DNA of 64,000 nt from Pelagihabitans sp965238025 (GTDB lineage Bacteria; Bacteroidota; Bacteroidia; Flavobacteriales; Flavobacteriaceae), in NCBI GenBank assembly GCA_965238025.1, contig OZ250162.1, positions 1,922,001 to 1,986,000 of the forward strand, in the 5' to 3' direction. Each line of letters starts with the position of its first letter. The stretch's first letter is position 1. Positions 26,629 to 35,284 of the stretch are shown here, piece after piece. Under the pieces are notes generated by a model. The model did not search any database. It was not told where the DNA came from and saw nothing but the letters and a program-made list of their open reading frames with translations. The translations under genes and the position numbers were made by a program.

Positions 26629-27341
26629 TATTTCAACTTGTTTAAATACATATTTATAACATTATCCAACCCAAAGTAAAGCGATTCGCAAATTAGGGCA
26701 TGCCCGATAGACACTTCAAGTAAATTTGGCACATTTTGGCTGAAGTAGTGAATATTGTCCAAACTAAGGTCATGACCGGCATTGATGCCAAGATTCAATT
26801 TACTGGCCGTTTTGGCAGCCTCGATAAAAGGGTTTATGCCAGCCATATCACCCTGTGCAAAAGTTTGGGCATAGCTTTCGGTATATAGTTCGATCCGGTC
26901 CGTTCCGGTATTGGCTGCACCCTCCACCATTTTTGAATTGGCATCTACAAAAATGGATGTACGTATTCCGGCTGCCTTGAATGTGCTGATTATATCTTTT
27001 AAAAAATGTGCATGGGTAATGGTATCCCAACCCGCATTTGAAGTAATCGCATCAACTGCATCCGGTACCAAGGTGACCTGCTCTGGTTTGACCTCCAGTA
27101 CTAAATCGATGAATTTCTTGTTTGGGTTTCCTTCTATATTGAACTCTGTGGTAACGGTATTTTTAAGCTCATGTGCATCTTGATAGCGAATGTGTCTTTC
27201 ATCTGGTCTCGGATGTATGGTAATTCCCTGCGCCCCAAAATCTTCGATATCGCTAACAACTGACAACAAATTTGGCACATTACCGCCCCTGGCATTCCTC
27301 AAAGTGGCTATTTTGTTGATGTTTACGCTTAGTTTTGTCAT
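26628..27341 (-). CDS. pdxJ: Pyridoxine 5'-phosphate synthase PdxJ
   Basis: PdxJ condenses 1-deoxyxylulose 5-phosphate with 3-amino-2-oxopropyl phosphate in the DXP-dependent vitamin B6 pathway. At 237 aa it has family length. The start SVNINKIATLRNARGG, ITIHPRPDERHIR, TLVPDAVDAITSNAGWD and LGINAGHDLSLDN are diagnostic and keep the catalytic Glu/His regions. It is followed by the coupled esterase. A TATTTTTG box on the minus strand (27377-27370) may be its -7 element. Confidence 0.96.
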   Translation of the reverse strand: MTKLSVNINKIATLRNARGGNVPNLLSVVSDIEDFGAQGITIHPRPDERHIRYQDAHELKNTVTTEFNIEGNPNKKFIDLVLEVKPEQVTLVPDAVDAITSNAGWDTITHAHFLKDIISTFKAAGIRTSIFVDANSKMVEGAANTGTDRIELYTESYAQTFAQGDMAGINPFIEAAKTASKLNLGINAGHDLSLDNIHYFSQNVPNLLEVSIGHALICESLYFGLDNVINMYLNKLK

Positions 27342-27430
27342 TTCTTCGATTTTGTTTTACCTATAACCGCAAAAATACACATTAGGCATACCTTTTGCAG
27401 TATATTGTTATAGAAATAGAAGATCATGAT

Positions 27431-27495
27431 AAAGGAAGTAGATGTATAGTGATCAAAATAAAATTAGGTGTATAAAAATCTACTTTCCCTTTTTA
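27431..27495 (+). other. Hairpin with T tract between divergent genes
   Basis: The arms AAAGGAAGTAGAT (27431-27443) and ATCTACTTTCCCTT (27478-27491) pair with one bulge, and the right arm continues into a T run. It looks like a rightward terminator, yet both flanking genes (pdxJ leftward, CBS protein rightward) point away. It could end a short transcript or form a leader structure of the CBS gene. The rest of the 223-bp spacer shows nothing clear. Confidence 0.35.
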
Positions 27496-27564
27496 TGGAT
27501 AATACTTGTCGTGAAGCGCACAGCAAGAAATTTTTATTAGTATTTTGCGTTAATAAATAGAGTT

Positions 27565-28221
27565 ATGCAGTTACAGTCCCACATCATAAGTAATATCCCG
27601 GTATTCAATATCGAGGATTCATTAGGAGAGGTAATCACATTTTTTGAGGAGAACACTTTTTCGCACGTAGCCGTGGTCGAAAATGGCATTTTCCTAGGTG
27701 TTCTTAATGAAAATGACCTGGGTAATTTTGATGAAGGGGATACTATAAATAATTTCAGATATAACCTTGAGGCCGTTTTTGTTTTGAATACTGCCGCTTG
27801 GTTAGATGTATTGGAAGCCTTTGCCAGAAACGAGGCGAATATATTAACCGTGGTAGACGAAAATGGAAAGGTAATGGGCTACTATGACCTTACCGACATA
27901 ATGGGGGTCTTTATAGACACACCATTTTTTACCGATCCGGGTAGTATTTTGGTAGTTGCCAAGGGTATTAAAGATTATTCGTTTAGTGAAATTGCGCAGA
28001 TCGTTGAAAGCAATAACACCCGTTTTATTGGCGGTTTTATAACTGACCTAAGAAACGATGTGGTTCAGGTAACACTTAAGGTGGGTACCGCAAATCTCAA
28101 TGATATCATACAAACCTTTAGAAGGTATAACTACAATATTCTTTTCGGGAATAATGATGACCAGTTCTTGCACGACCTTAAGCAGCGGTCAGATTACCTG
28201 GACAAATATTTAAATGTGTAG
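27565..28221 (+). CDS. CBS-domain protein with C-terminal ACT-like domain
   Basis: A 218-aa cytosolic protein. Two CBS motifs occupy about residues 1-125 (FSHVAVVENGIFLGVLNENDL and NILTVVDENGKVMGYYDLTDIM), a module that usually binds adenosyl ligands. The remainder (GSILVVAKGIKDYSFSEIAQIVESN, VTLKVGTANLNDIIQTFRRYNY) resembles an ACT-type regulatory domain. No catalytic domain is present, so it is likely a regulator or sensor. It ends 4 nt before the nadK start. Confidence 0.82.
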   Translation: MQLQSHIISNIPVFNIEDSLGEVITFFEENTFSHVAVVENGIFLGVLNENDLGNFDEGDTINNFRYNLEAVFVLNTAAWLDVLEAFARNEANILTVVDENGKVMGYYDLTDIMGVFIDTPFFTDPGSILVVAKGIKDYSFSEIAQIVESNNTRFIGGFITDLRNDVVQVTLKVGTANLNDIIQTFRRYNYNILFGNNDDQFLHDLKQRSDYLDKYLNV

Positions 28222-28225
28222 CGTT

Positions 28226-29107
28226 ATGAAGGTCGCCATCTACGGTCAAACCTACCAAGATAATGCGATCGAGTACGTTGAGCAATTAATAGACGAGCTC
28301 AAGGCCGTAAATGCCGAAATTGCCGTTGAACAAGACTTTAATGTACTGCTCTCCTCTGTGTTAAATACCTCGGGATTTAAAACCTTTACCATTTCCAAAG
28401 GGTTGGATGCTACTTTTGATATGTTCGTGAGTTTTGGTGGAGATGGTACCATTCTTCGAGCCACCACCTTTGTTCGTGATCTAGGAATTCCGATTGTTGG
28501 GGTAAATACGGGACGCCTAGGGTTTTTGTCCACTTTTAAAAAAGAAGATGTTCGTAAGGTAGTTCAGGAATTTGTTCGTGGCGCGTATCGCACCGTTGAA
28601 AGGAGTCTTGTTGAGGTTTCAGCCGATTTTCATATTCCGGAATTTGATGAAATAAATTTTGCCCTTAATGAGATTACCGTAAGTCGAAAAGACACCACTT
28701 CTATGATAACGGTAGAGACTCATTTGAATGACGAATACCTAACGTCTTATTGGGCAGATGGCCTGATCATTTCAACCCCCACGGGATCAACCGGTTATTC
28801 GTTAAGTTGTGGAGGTCCGGTAATAACACCTTCGGCCCAATCACTGGTATTGACGCCCATTGCACCTCATAATCTAAATGCTAGACCCCTGGTAATATCC
28901 GATGACACGGTGATTCGGTTAAAGGTGTCCGGCCGGGAAAAAAATCACCTGGTTTCGCTGGATTCCAGGATAGCAACTTTAAAAAATGATCAGGAAATCG
29001 AGGTGCGCAAGGCACCATTTACCGTGAAAATGATCGAATATACCTCTGAAAGCTTTTTTAAAACCCTTCGCAACAAACTACTATGGGGCGAAGACCGTCG
29101 AAATTAG
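28226..29107 (+). CDS. nadK: NAD kinase
   Basis: NadK phosphorylates NAD to NADP using ATP. The signatures FGGDGTILRAT near residue 71, NTGRLGFLS, and STPTGSTGYSLSCGGP (ATP/NAD site) are intact. The start at 28226 (MKVAIYGQTY) is chosen; an ATG at 28214 lies inside the CBS gene end and gives a shorter-supported MCSV extension. 293 aa is normal for the bacterial enzyme. Forms a pair with the CBS gene. Confidence 0.96.
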   Translation: MKVAIYGQTYQDNAIEYVEQLIDELKAVNAEIAVEQDFNVLLSSVLNTSGFKTFTISKGLDATFDMFVSFGGDGTILRATTFVRDLGIPIVGVNTGRLGFLSTFKKEDVRKVVQEFVRGAYRTVERSLVEVSADFHIPEFDEINFALNEITVSRKDTTSMITVETHLNDEYLTSYWADGLIISTPTGSTGYSLSCGGPVITPSAQSLVLTPIAPHNLNARPLVISDDTVIRLKVSGREKNHLVSLDSRIATLKNDQEIEVRKAPFTVKMIEYTSESFFKTLRNKLLWGEDRRN

Positions 29108-29245
29108 ATTCCTTTTTTCGGATTTTTAAGTATTTAATTATCAAGGAGTGCAAGCCATTTTTTGGATGTTCGGCCAGTCGAAACTGTACAGCCTAACACG
29201 GCCGAGGTTTAAAATTTAAAGTAGATAAGTCCGAAAAGAGGAATA
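29108..29245. other. Structured spacer: nested inverted repeats after nadK
   Basis: An outer pair (29108-29125 and 29227-29244) is complementary at about 16 of 18 positions, and an inner GC-rich pair (CGGCC near 29171, GGCCG near 29201) folds around a GTAC centre. The block begins directly after the nadK stop. It could be an elaborate terminator, a small RNA, or a MITE-like element; no clear target-site duplication was seen. Confidence 0.45.
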
Positions 29246-29332
29246 AAAGAATAGTCGATGTCTTTCAAAATAAACCTTTATAACAATAAATAGTACCAAA
29301 AGCTGTTTATCAAGTTAGGGCACTTTTAAGGG

Positions 29333-29362
29333 TTGCCCGCAAATACCCATATGCTATATTTG
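29333..29362 (+). promoter_or_regulatory. Flavobacterial-type promoter for the DUF6089-uppS-bamA-ompH operon
   Basis: TTG (29333-29335), 19 nt, TATATTTG (29355-29362) is a close match to the consensus. The DUF6089 ATG lies 18 nt after the -7 box. This is the best promoter seen in the window and drives the envelope-assembly operon. Confidence 0.7.
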
Positions 29363-29380
29363 CTAACTTTTTGATAATAC

Positions 29381-30076
29381 ATGAAAAAGTACACTTTTAT
29401 TGTTCTTTCTTTTTTAGCTTTCAACGCCCACTCTCAAACTTATGAGATAGGTGCATTTGTTGGAGGGGCCAATAATATAGGCGATGTTGGGCGAACCAAT
29501 TTTATTTTGCCATCAGGTCCGGCATTTGGAGGTTTGCTCAAATGGAATAAAAGCAAACGCTATGCTTGGAGGGCTAGCGTAATCTATGGAAAATTTACGG
29601 CGAAGGATGCCAAATCGAGTATTCCTTCCCGACAACAACGGAACTATGTGGTCGATAATTCTATTTTAGAGGCTTCTTTGGGGCTTGAGTGGAATTTTGT
29701 GGATTATAATCTTCATAAACTAGGCCCAGCTTTTACACCCTATCTGTATACCGGGGTAACCTATTTTAGATACGACTATAACTATTTTGATTTGGGGCAA
29801 TTACAAAATGCCAATCAAAAAGATGGTACGTTTGCCATTCCCATGACCTTGGGGGCCAAAATGCGTCTCAATCAATTCCTTATTTTGGGGGCGGAAATCG
29901 GCGCTCGTTATACTTTTACCGATAATCTAGATGCCAACAACCCCGAAAATTTACCCATTGCAAACCAATTTAATGTTACTTTTGGCAATATTAATAGTGA
30001 CGATTGGTACGTTTTTTCAGGTTTTACCCTTACCTATACCTTTGGGAGAAAGCCTTGTATGGATTGTTTCGAGTAA
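29381..30076 (+). CDS. DUF6089-family outer-membrane beta-barrel protein
   Basis: A 231-aa protein with a signal peptide ending at AHSQ. The sequence YEIGAFVGGANNIGDVGRTNF and YAWRASVIYGKF are typical of the DUF6089 family, which in Flavobacteriia sits directly before uppS and bamA. Alternating strands and the final FSGFTLTYTFGRK suggest an outer-membrane barrel with a short tail containing CMDC. Function is unknown; context points to outer-membrane biogenesis. Confidence 0.85.
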   Translation: MKKYTFIVLSFLAFNAHSQTYEIGAFVGGANNIGDVGRTNFILPSGPAFGGLLKWNKSKRYAWRASVIYGKFTAKDAKSSIPSRQQRNYVVDNSILEASLGLEWNFVDYNLHKLGPAFTPYLYTGVTYFRYDYNYFDLGQLQNANQKDGTFAIPMTLGAKMRLNQFLILGAEIGARYTFTDNLDANNPENLPIANQFNVTFGNINSDDWYVFSGFTLTYTFGRKPCMDCFE

Positions 30077-30082
30077 CATTTT

Positions 30083-30823
30083 ATGAATACTGTTGATAGC
30101 ATAACCAGCCATAACCTTCCCAGGCATATTGCGATTATAATGGATGGCAATGGCCGCTGGGCCAAGCAAAAAGGAAGACTACGTGTGTTCGGTCACGAAA
30201 ACGGAGTGCATACGGTACGCAGCACGGTAGAGAACTGTGTTAAATTAAAGTTGGAATACCTGACGCTTTATACCTTCTCCACGGAAAACTGGAACAGACC
30301 AAAAATTGAGGTGGATACCTTAATGAAACTTTTGGTTTCTTCCTTAAGGAAAGAACTACCTACTTTTCAAAAGAACAACGTTCGCCTCAATACTATTGGC
30401 GATATTTCTTCACTTCCCAAAAAGGCGAACAGAGAACTTGTAGAGGTCGTGCAAAAGACCCACCAAAATACAGGTATGACCTTAACACTGGCCCTAAGTT
30501 ATGGGGCGAGGGAAGAGATTAAAAATGCTGTTAAAGAGATAGCTGTCAAAGTTAAAAATAATATAATTTCTCCCGAAAGTATTGACGAAACCATTATAAA
30601 TACCCATCTTTACACGCACGATTTGCCAGATGTAGATTTGCTCATACGCACGAGTGGTGAGCATAGAATCAGTAATTTTCTGCTTTGGCAGATTGCGTAT
30701 GCCGAATTATACTTTATTGATGTATTTTGGCCTGATTTTAAAGAGCATCATTTGGTAGAGGCCATAAAAAATTACCAGAACAGAGAACGAAGATTTGGAA
30801 AAACAAGCGAACAACTCAACTAG
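30083..30823 (+). CDS. uppS: Isoprenyl transferase (undecaprenyl diphosphate synthase)
   Basis: A cis-prenyltransferase that makes C55-PP, the lipid carrier for peptidoglycan and surface polysaccharides. The signature IIMDGNGRWA (catalytic Asp21), GHENG, TLYTFSTENWNRP and the C-terminal DLLIRTSGEHRISNFLLWQIAYAELYF are intact. 246 aa is the family length. It starts 6 nt after the DUF6089 gene and its 3' end overlaps the bamA start by 29 bp. Confidence 0.96.
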   Translation: MNTVDSITSHNLPRHIAIIMDGNGRWAKQKGRLRVFGHENGVHTVRSTVENCVKLKLEYLTLYTFSTENWNRPKIEVDTLMKLLVSSLRKELPTFQKNNVRLNTIGDISSLPKKANRELVEVVQKTHQNTGMTLTLALSYGAREEIKNAVKEIAVKVKNNIISPESIDETIINTHLYTHDLPDVDLLIRTSGEHRISNFLLWQIAYAELYFIDVFWPDFKEHHLVEAIKNYQNRERRFGKTSEQLN

Positions 30824-33449
30824 CTACAGAAAAAGATTTTTGTCGCTAAGACCCCCATTAACTTTCCTTTTATTTTTAGCCACCTTTTTTACCACCGCTC
30901 AGGATATTTCGTATGAAGAAGGTAAAAAATATATTTTAGGTGGTCTAGAGGTGACCGGTTTACAAAGCTATAATGAGCAAACCGTTAAAACATATACCGG
31001 TTTAAGGGTTGGGCAACCTATTACCCTTCCTGGGGAGCAAATAAGTGCTATTATCAATAAATTATGGGGTTTAGAGCTCTTTACCGACATTGTTTTTTAC
31101 ATTAACAATATTGAGGGTGACCAGGTATTTCTTGAATTGAATATTAAAGAACGGCCAACCTTGTCCAAGGTTACGATTTATGGGGCTAAAAAACGCAAAA
31201 TAGAGTCCATAATTGATGATACCGATCTTAAAAAAGGAAAGAAAATTACAGAAAGCTTAATTGCCAATACCAAAAATTACCTTGAAAATAAGTATAAGAA
31301 AGAAGGCTATCTCAATGCAAAGGTGAGCATTGCAACCGAAAAAGATACCCTTGGGGCGAACAGCGAGAGTATGGTGGTCAATATCAAGAAGGGCGACAAG
31401 GTAAAAATCCGAAATTTTATTTTTGAAGGGCGGGAGCAACTAAAGGAAGGTAAGCTTTTAGGGGCTATGAAGGAGACTAAGGAAAAAAGGTTTTGGCGTA
31501 TCTGGAAGAAATCAAAATTCATTAAAAATGATTACCGAGATGATCTTGGTTTGCTGGTAGACGAATATGCCAAGAACGGTTATAGGGATGCACGCGTCGT
31601 TTCTGATACCGTAATAAAGGTTGATGAGGACAATATAGACATCAAACTGAAAATAGAAGAAGGGAACAAATATTACTTTGGTGATATCGATTTTGTAGGG
31701 AATACGGTTTACACCGATCGTCAATTGAACCGTAAACTTGGAATCAAAAAAGGGCATACCTATAATGGTGTGCTTTTGAGGGAACGCATTGCGGATGACT
31801 CGAAACCCGATGCGGATGATATTACCAACTTATATCAGAATTTTGGATATCTCTTTTCTCAAGTGAATCCTGTAGAGGTTTCGGCTGAAAACGATACCAT
31901 CAATTTCGAGATTAGGATTATTGAAGGTAAAGAAACCTTTTTGGACCATGTAACCATTAATGGTAACGACAAGACCAATGATCATGTAATTTTTAGGGAA
32001 CTGCGCACGAGGCCCGGCAATCAATACAGCAAGGCCAATATCGTTCGTACTATTCGCGAACTACAGCAGCTAGGCTTTTTTGATGCAGAGCAGATTAAAC
32101 CGGATATCCAGAATCCGGATCCTAATGCGGGAACGGTAGATGTTAATTATGATTTAGTAGAATCTGGCTCCAGCCAAATAGAACTGCAAGGGGGCTATGG
32201 CGGTGGTGGCTTTATAGGTACCTTGGGTCTTTCCTTCAATAACTTTTCTGTACAGAACCTTTTTAATAAAGAAGCGTACAAACCAGTACCAATGGGTGAC
32301 GGCCAAACTTTTGCGCTCCGCCTTCAGGCCAGTAGGACTTTTAGGGTATATAGCCTGAATTTTGCGGAACCATGGTTAGGGGGCAAAAAGCCGGTCCGGT
32401 TCAATTTAAGCCTTTCCAGAACACAGCAATTTGGTGTTACAAGAGACAGCAGAGGTAGATTTCAGGCGAATAAGGATCAACAATTCTCTATAACGGGAAT
32501 AACTGCCGGTCTGGCAAAAAGAGTACAATGGCCCGATGATTATTTTACCATTTCACATGCCTTGGGGTATCAGTTATATAATTTCAAAAATTACAATATC
32601 GGGCTATTTAGTTTTGGTAACGGAAAGTCTAATTCCTTTGCTTATACTTTGGGCCTATCACGAAACTCAATTGATGGAGGGCGAATTTTCCCTAGAGGAG
32701 GCTCTAATTTCGAAATTTCTGCCAAGTTGACCCCACCTTATTCATTGTTCAGCAATAAAGACTTTAAATCCATTCGCGATGAGAGCGATAGCCTTCTGGA
32801 GGAATTAAGTGCGCTGCCAACTGGAGATCCGGAGCGTGCCGAGTTAAATTCTCAGCGAGAGGTTTTGGAAGAAGAACGCTTTAAATGGTTGGAATATTAC
32901 AAGGTGAAATTTAAAGGTGATTGGTATACGACCTTGGCGGGAAGAGGCGATAAATCGCTGGTTTTGCGCACCAATGCAGAATTAGGCTTTTTAGGGAGCT
33001 ACAATACCGATATTGGGAATGTCCCTTTTGAACGCTTTTTCGTAGGAGGCGATGGGCAGGGGAACTTTAGCCTAGACGGTAGGGAAATAGTGCAACTTAG
33101 GGGGTATGACAATCAATCCCTGACTCCCCTAGATCCTTTGACAGGTCAAGCTGAGGGAGCGATTATCTACAATAAATATTCCCTTGAACTTCGATATCCA
33201 TTGACTTTAAAACCCTCTGCTTCAATATACGGCCTTGCATTTTTAGAAGGTGGTAACGGTTTCAACAATTTTCAGGATTTTAATCCGTTTGACATAAAAA
33301 GGTCGGTGGGAGCGGGGCTACGCATATTTATGCCAGCATTCGGACTTTTGGGTATTGACTTTGGTTATGGCTTTGATCCCGATGGCACTGGTCGAGATAC
33401 TGGAGCACACGGATGGGAAACCCACTTCATTATCGGCCAACAGTTTTAA
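30795..33449 (+). CDS. bamA: Outer membrane protein assembly factor BamA
   Basis: BamA folds beta-barrel proteins into the outer membrane. The 884-aa protein has a signal peptide (FLLFLATFFTTAQD), five POTRA repeats over about residues 40-450 (GLEVTGLQSYNEQTVK, VTIYGAKKRKIESI, NFIFEGREQL, DIDFVGNTVYTDRQLNRKLGI, HVTINGNDKTNDHVIFRELR) and a C-terminal barrel with LRGYDNQSLTP and the conserved FERFFVGGDG. The start is a TTG at 30795, overlapping uppS by 29 bp; no in-frame ATG precedes the signal peptide. An ~35-residue Glu/Arg-rich insertion (DESDSLLEELSALPTGDPE) lies in a loop. Confidence 0.94.
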   Translation: MEKQANNSTSYRKRFLSLRPPLTFLLFLATFFTTAQDISYEEGKKYILGGLEVTGLQSYNEQTVKTYTGLRVGQPITLPGEQISAIINKLWGLELFTDIVFYINNIEGDQVFLELNIKERPTLSKVTIYGAKKRKIESIIDDTDLKKGKKITESLIANTKNYLENKYKKEGYLNAKVSIATEKDTLGANSESMVVNIKKGDKVKIRNFIFEGREQLKEGKLLGAMKETKEKRFWRIWKKSKFIKNDYRDDLGLLVDEYAKNGYRDARVVSDTVIKVDEDNIDIKLKIEEGNKYYFGDIDFVGNTVYTDRQLNRKLGIKKGHTYNGVLLRERIADDSKPDADDITNLYQNFGYLFSQVNPVEVSAENDTINFEIRIIEGKETFLDHVTINGNDKTNDHVIFRELRTRPGNQYSKANIVRTIRELQQLGFFDAEQIKPDIQNPDPNAGTVDVNYDLVESGSSQIELQGGYGGGGFIGTLGLSFNNFSVQNLFNKEAYKPVPMGDGQTFALRLQASRTFRVYSLNFAEPWLGGKKPVRFNLSLSRTQQFGVTRDSRGRFQANKDQQFSITGITAGLAKRVQWPDDYFTISHALGYQLYNFKNYNIGLFSFGNGKSNSFAYTLGLSRNSIDGGRIFPRGGSNFEISAKLTPPYSLFSNKDFKSIRDESDSLLEELSALPTGDPERAELNSQREVLEEERFKWLEYYKVKFKGDWYTTLAGRGDKSLVLRTNAELGFLGSYNTDIGNVPFERFFVGGDGQGNFSLDGREIVQLRGYDNQSLTPLDPLTGQAEGAIIYNKYSLELRYPLTLKPSASIYGLAFLEGGNGFNNFQDFNPFDIKRSVGAGLRIFMPAFGLLGIDFGYGFDPDGTGRDTGAHGWETHFIIGQQF

Positions 33450-33567
33450 AACATGTTCATAGGAACATAAAACTATTTTACTTATCGGGCTACTATGCTA
33501 ACGTATTCATTTGTATATATTTAGTATTTTTGGCACGATATTTTCTATGGTATTAAACGAAATTGAA

Positions 33568-34428
33568 ATGAAGTACAAAACAAACGTTCTTTTAATAGTA
33601 TTGACTATCGCAATGGCGACTTGTTCTTTCGCGCAAAGAGGAGTTCGAATCGGTTATGTTGACATGGAGTATATTCTGGAAAATGTTGAAGAGTATAGGG
33701 ACGCCTCCTCACAACTAGATTCAAAGGTGGGTAAATGGAAGGTGAAGATAGAACAACAGCAAAGCGTAATCGAGCAGATGAAGAAAGACCTAATGGCTGA
33801 GAAAGTATTGCTGACCGATGAGCTGATTTCAGAACGGGAAGAGGAAATCCAGATTCTTGAAACGGAATTGATTGAGTACCGCCAAAAACGCTTTGGGCCT
33901 CAAGGCGATCTGGTATTACAAAAGCGGCAATTGATACAACCTATACAAGATCAGGTTTTTAATGAAGTACAGCAGATAGGGGCCAATAAAAAATATGATT
34001 TTATTTTTGATAAATCTGCGGATGTTGTAATGTTGTACTCCCAAAAAAGGCATGATATAAGTGACCTGGTTTTGAGGGGAATAGCAAGAACCAGAAAGAT
34101 CAGTAAGCCCAAGAAAAAGGCAGATCGAAAGATACTGGATGATTTTGATGATGGCGAACCTGCGGAGAAGCAACCATCGGAGGCGATTTTAGATCGAAAG
34201 GAAAAAGCAAAACAGGCCAATGAGGCCAAAGCAAAGACAGCGGAAGAGCGAAGGGCAGCACAGCTGAAGTTACGGGAAGAACGGAAAAAAGCTTATGAAG
34301 AGCGTAGAAAGAAGTTATTGGAAGAGCGTGATGCAAAGCGGAAGGCAAAACTAGATTCCCGCAAGAAAGATTCGGAAAATACCCCGGAGGAAGAGACGAA
34401 AGACTCAGAAGAAGAAATTAAAGATTAA
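33568..34428 (+). CDS. OmpH/Skp-family periplasmic chaperone with long charged tail
   Basis: A 286-aa protein with signal peptide (VLLIVLTIAMATCSFAQ) and an OmpH domain (GYVDMEYILENVEEYRDA through NKKYDFIFDKSADVVMLYS). After about residue 170 it carries a long Lys/Arg/Glu coiled-coil tail (EERRAAQLKLREERKKAYEE), absent from classical Skp. The start at 33568 (MKYKTNVLLI) gives the best signal peptide; 33547 is an alternative. A TATTTTTG box at 33525-33532 may mark an internal promoter. Skp proteins hold unfolded barrel proteins for BamA, the upstream gene. Confidence 0.88.
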   Translation: MKYKTNVLLIVLTIAMATCSFAQRGVRIGYVDMEYILENVEEYRDASSQLDSKVGKWKVKIEQQQSVIEQMKKDLMAEKVLLTDELISEREEEIQILETELIEYRQKRFGPQGDLVLQKRQLIQPIQDQVFNEVQQIGANKKYDFIFDKSADVVMLYSQKRHDISDLVLRGIARTRKISKPKKKADRKILDDFDDGEPAEKQPSEAILDRKEKAKQANEAKAKTAEERRAAQLKLREERKKAYEERRKKLLEERDAKRKAKLDSRKKDSENTPEEETKDSEEEIKD

Positions 34429-34468
34429 CACATAAAAATTAACACTCAAATATTTTAAATTTTAACTC

Positions 34469-34984
34469 ATGAAACATTTTAAAACAATTGCAGTAGCTTT
34501 GGTGATGTTCGTTGCAGCTACCAGTTTTGTAACAGCTCAAAGCAAAGTGGCCCATATTGATGTGACCCAATTGCTATCAGCTATGCCGGCAATGAAAACT
34601 GCCGAAGCAGAATTAAAAAAACTTTCCGAAACCTATAACGCAGATATAGAAGCTGTAATGACCGAATTTCAGAACAAGGCCACGCAGTATCAAAATGAAG
34701 CACCTTCAAAATCTAAGGAGGAAAACGAAAAAAGAGCTGTTGAGCTTCAAGGCTTTCAAAAGAATATCGGGGATGCCCAACAGTCTGCGCAACGTGAATT
34801 GCAAAAAAAGCAAGCAGAACTTTTTGAACCCATTTCAAAAGAAGCAAAAGCAGCCATTGAAAAGGTTGCCGCCGCCCAAGGTTTTGATTATGTGATTGAC
34901 GCGCAAGCAGGAGGTGGTCTTATTGTTGCTACTGGAAAAGACCTCTTGGCCGATGTAAAGAAAGAATTGAACATCGCCAACTAA
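34469..34984 (+). CDS. skp: OmpH/Skp-family periplasmic chaperone
   Basis: A 171-aa protein of classical Skp size, with signal peptide (ALVMFVAATSFVTAQ) and the OmpH pattern: VAHIDVTQLLSAMPAMKTAE, a long coiled coil (about residues 50-120), and IEKVAAAQGFDYVIDA. It is the second of two tandem OmpH genes after bamA, 40 bp from the first, and is followed by a strong terminator that ends the operon. Confidence 0.93.
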   Translation: MKHFKTIAVALVMFVAATSFVTAQSKVAHIDVTQLLSAMPAMKTAEAELKKLSETYNADIEAVMTEFQNKATQYQNEAPSKSKEENEKRAVELQGFQKNIGDAQQSAQRELQKKQAELFEPISKEAKAAIEKVAAAQGFDYVIDAQAGGGLIVATGKDLLADVKKELNIAN

Positions 34985-35053
34985 GAATTTCAAAAATATG
35001 TCTTGTCCTAAATAATCGATACTGATTATTAATTGATTAAGACCTAATTATTT

Positions 35054-35088
35054 AAAGCTGAAGAATGATACCATTCTTCAGCTTTTTT
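35054..35088 (+). terminator. Rho-independent terminator of the envelope operon
   Basis: A perfect 14-bp stem (AAAGCTGAAGAATG / CATTCTTCAGCTTT) with a 4-nt loop is followed by more T residues. The remaining ~200 bp up to the next gene's end show no gene. Confidence 0.9.
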
Positions 35089-35284
35089 GATTTATAGGTT
35101 TTTCTTTTTATTTTTTCTGGTTGGTGTGTTTCTACTTGTGTTGGTATATGATTTGATAAGTGACCTTTTGTGATAGTGAAAACTTACCCGGTTTGTACCC
35201 TTCCCTAAAAATAGGACAGCTTAAAATTAGAGTTTTAAACAGGGTTTTTTGAAATGAGGCTAATTTACTTATTTCAAATCTATT

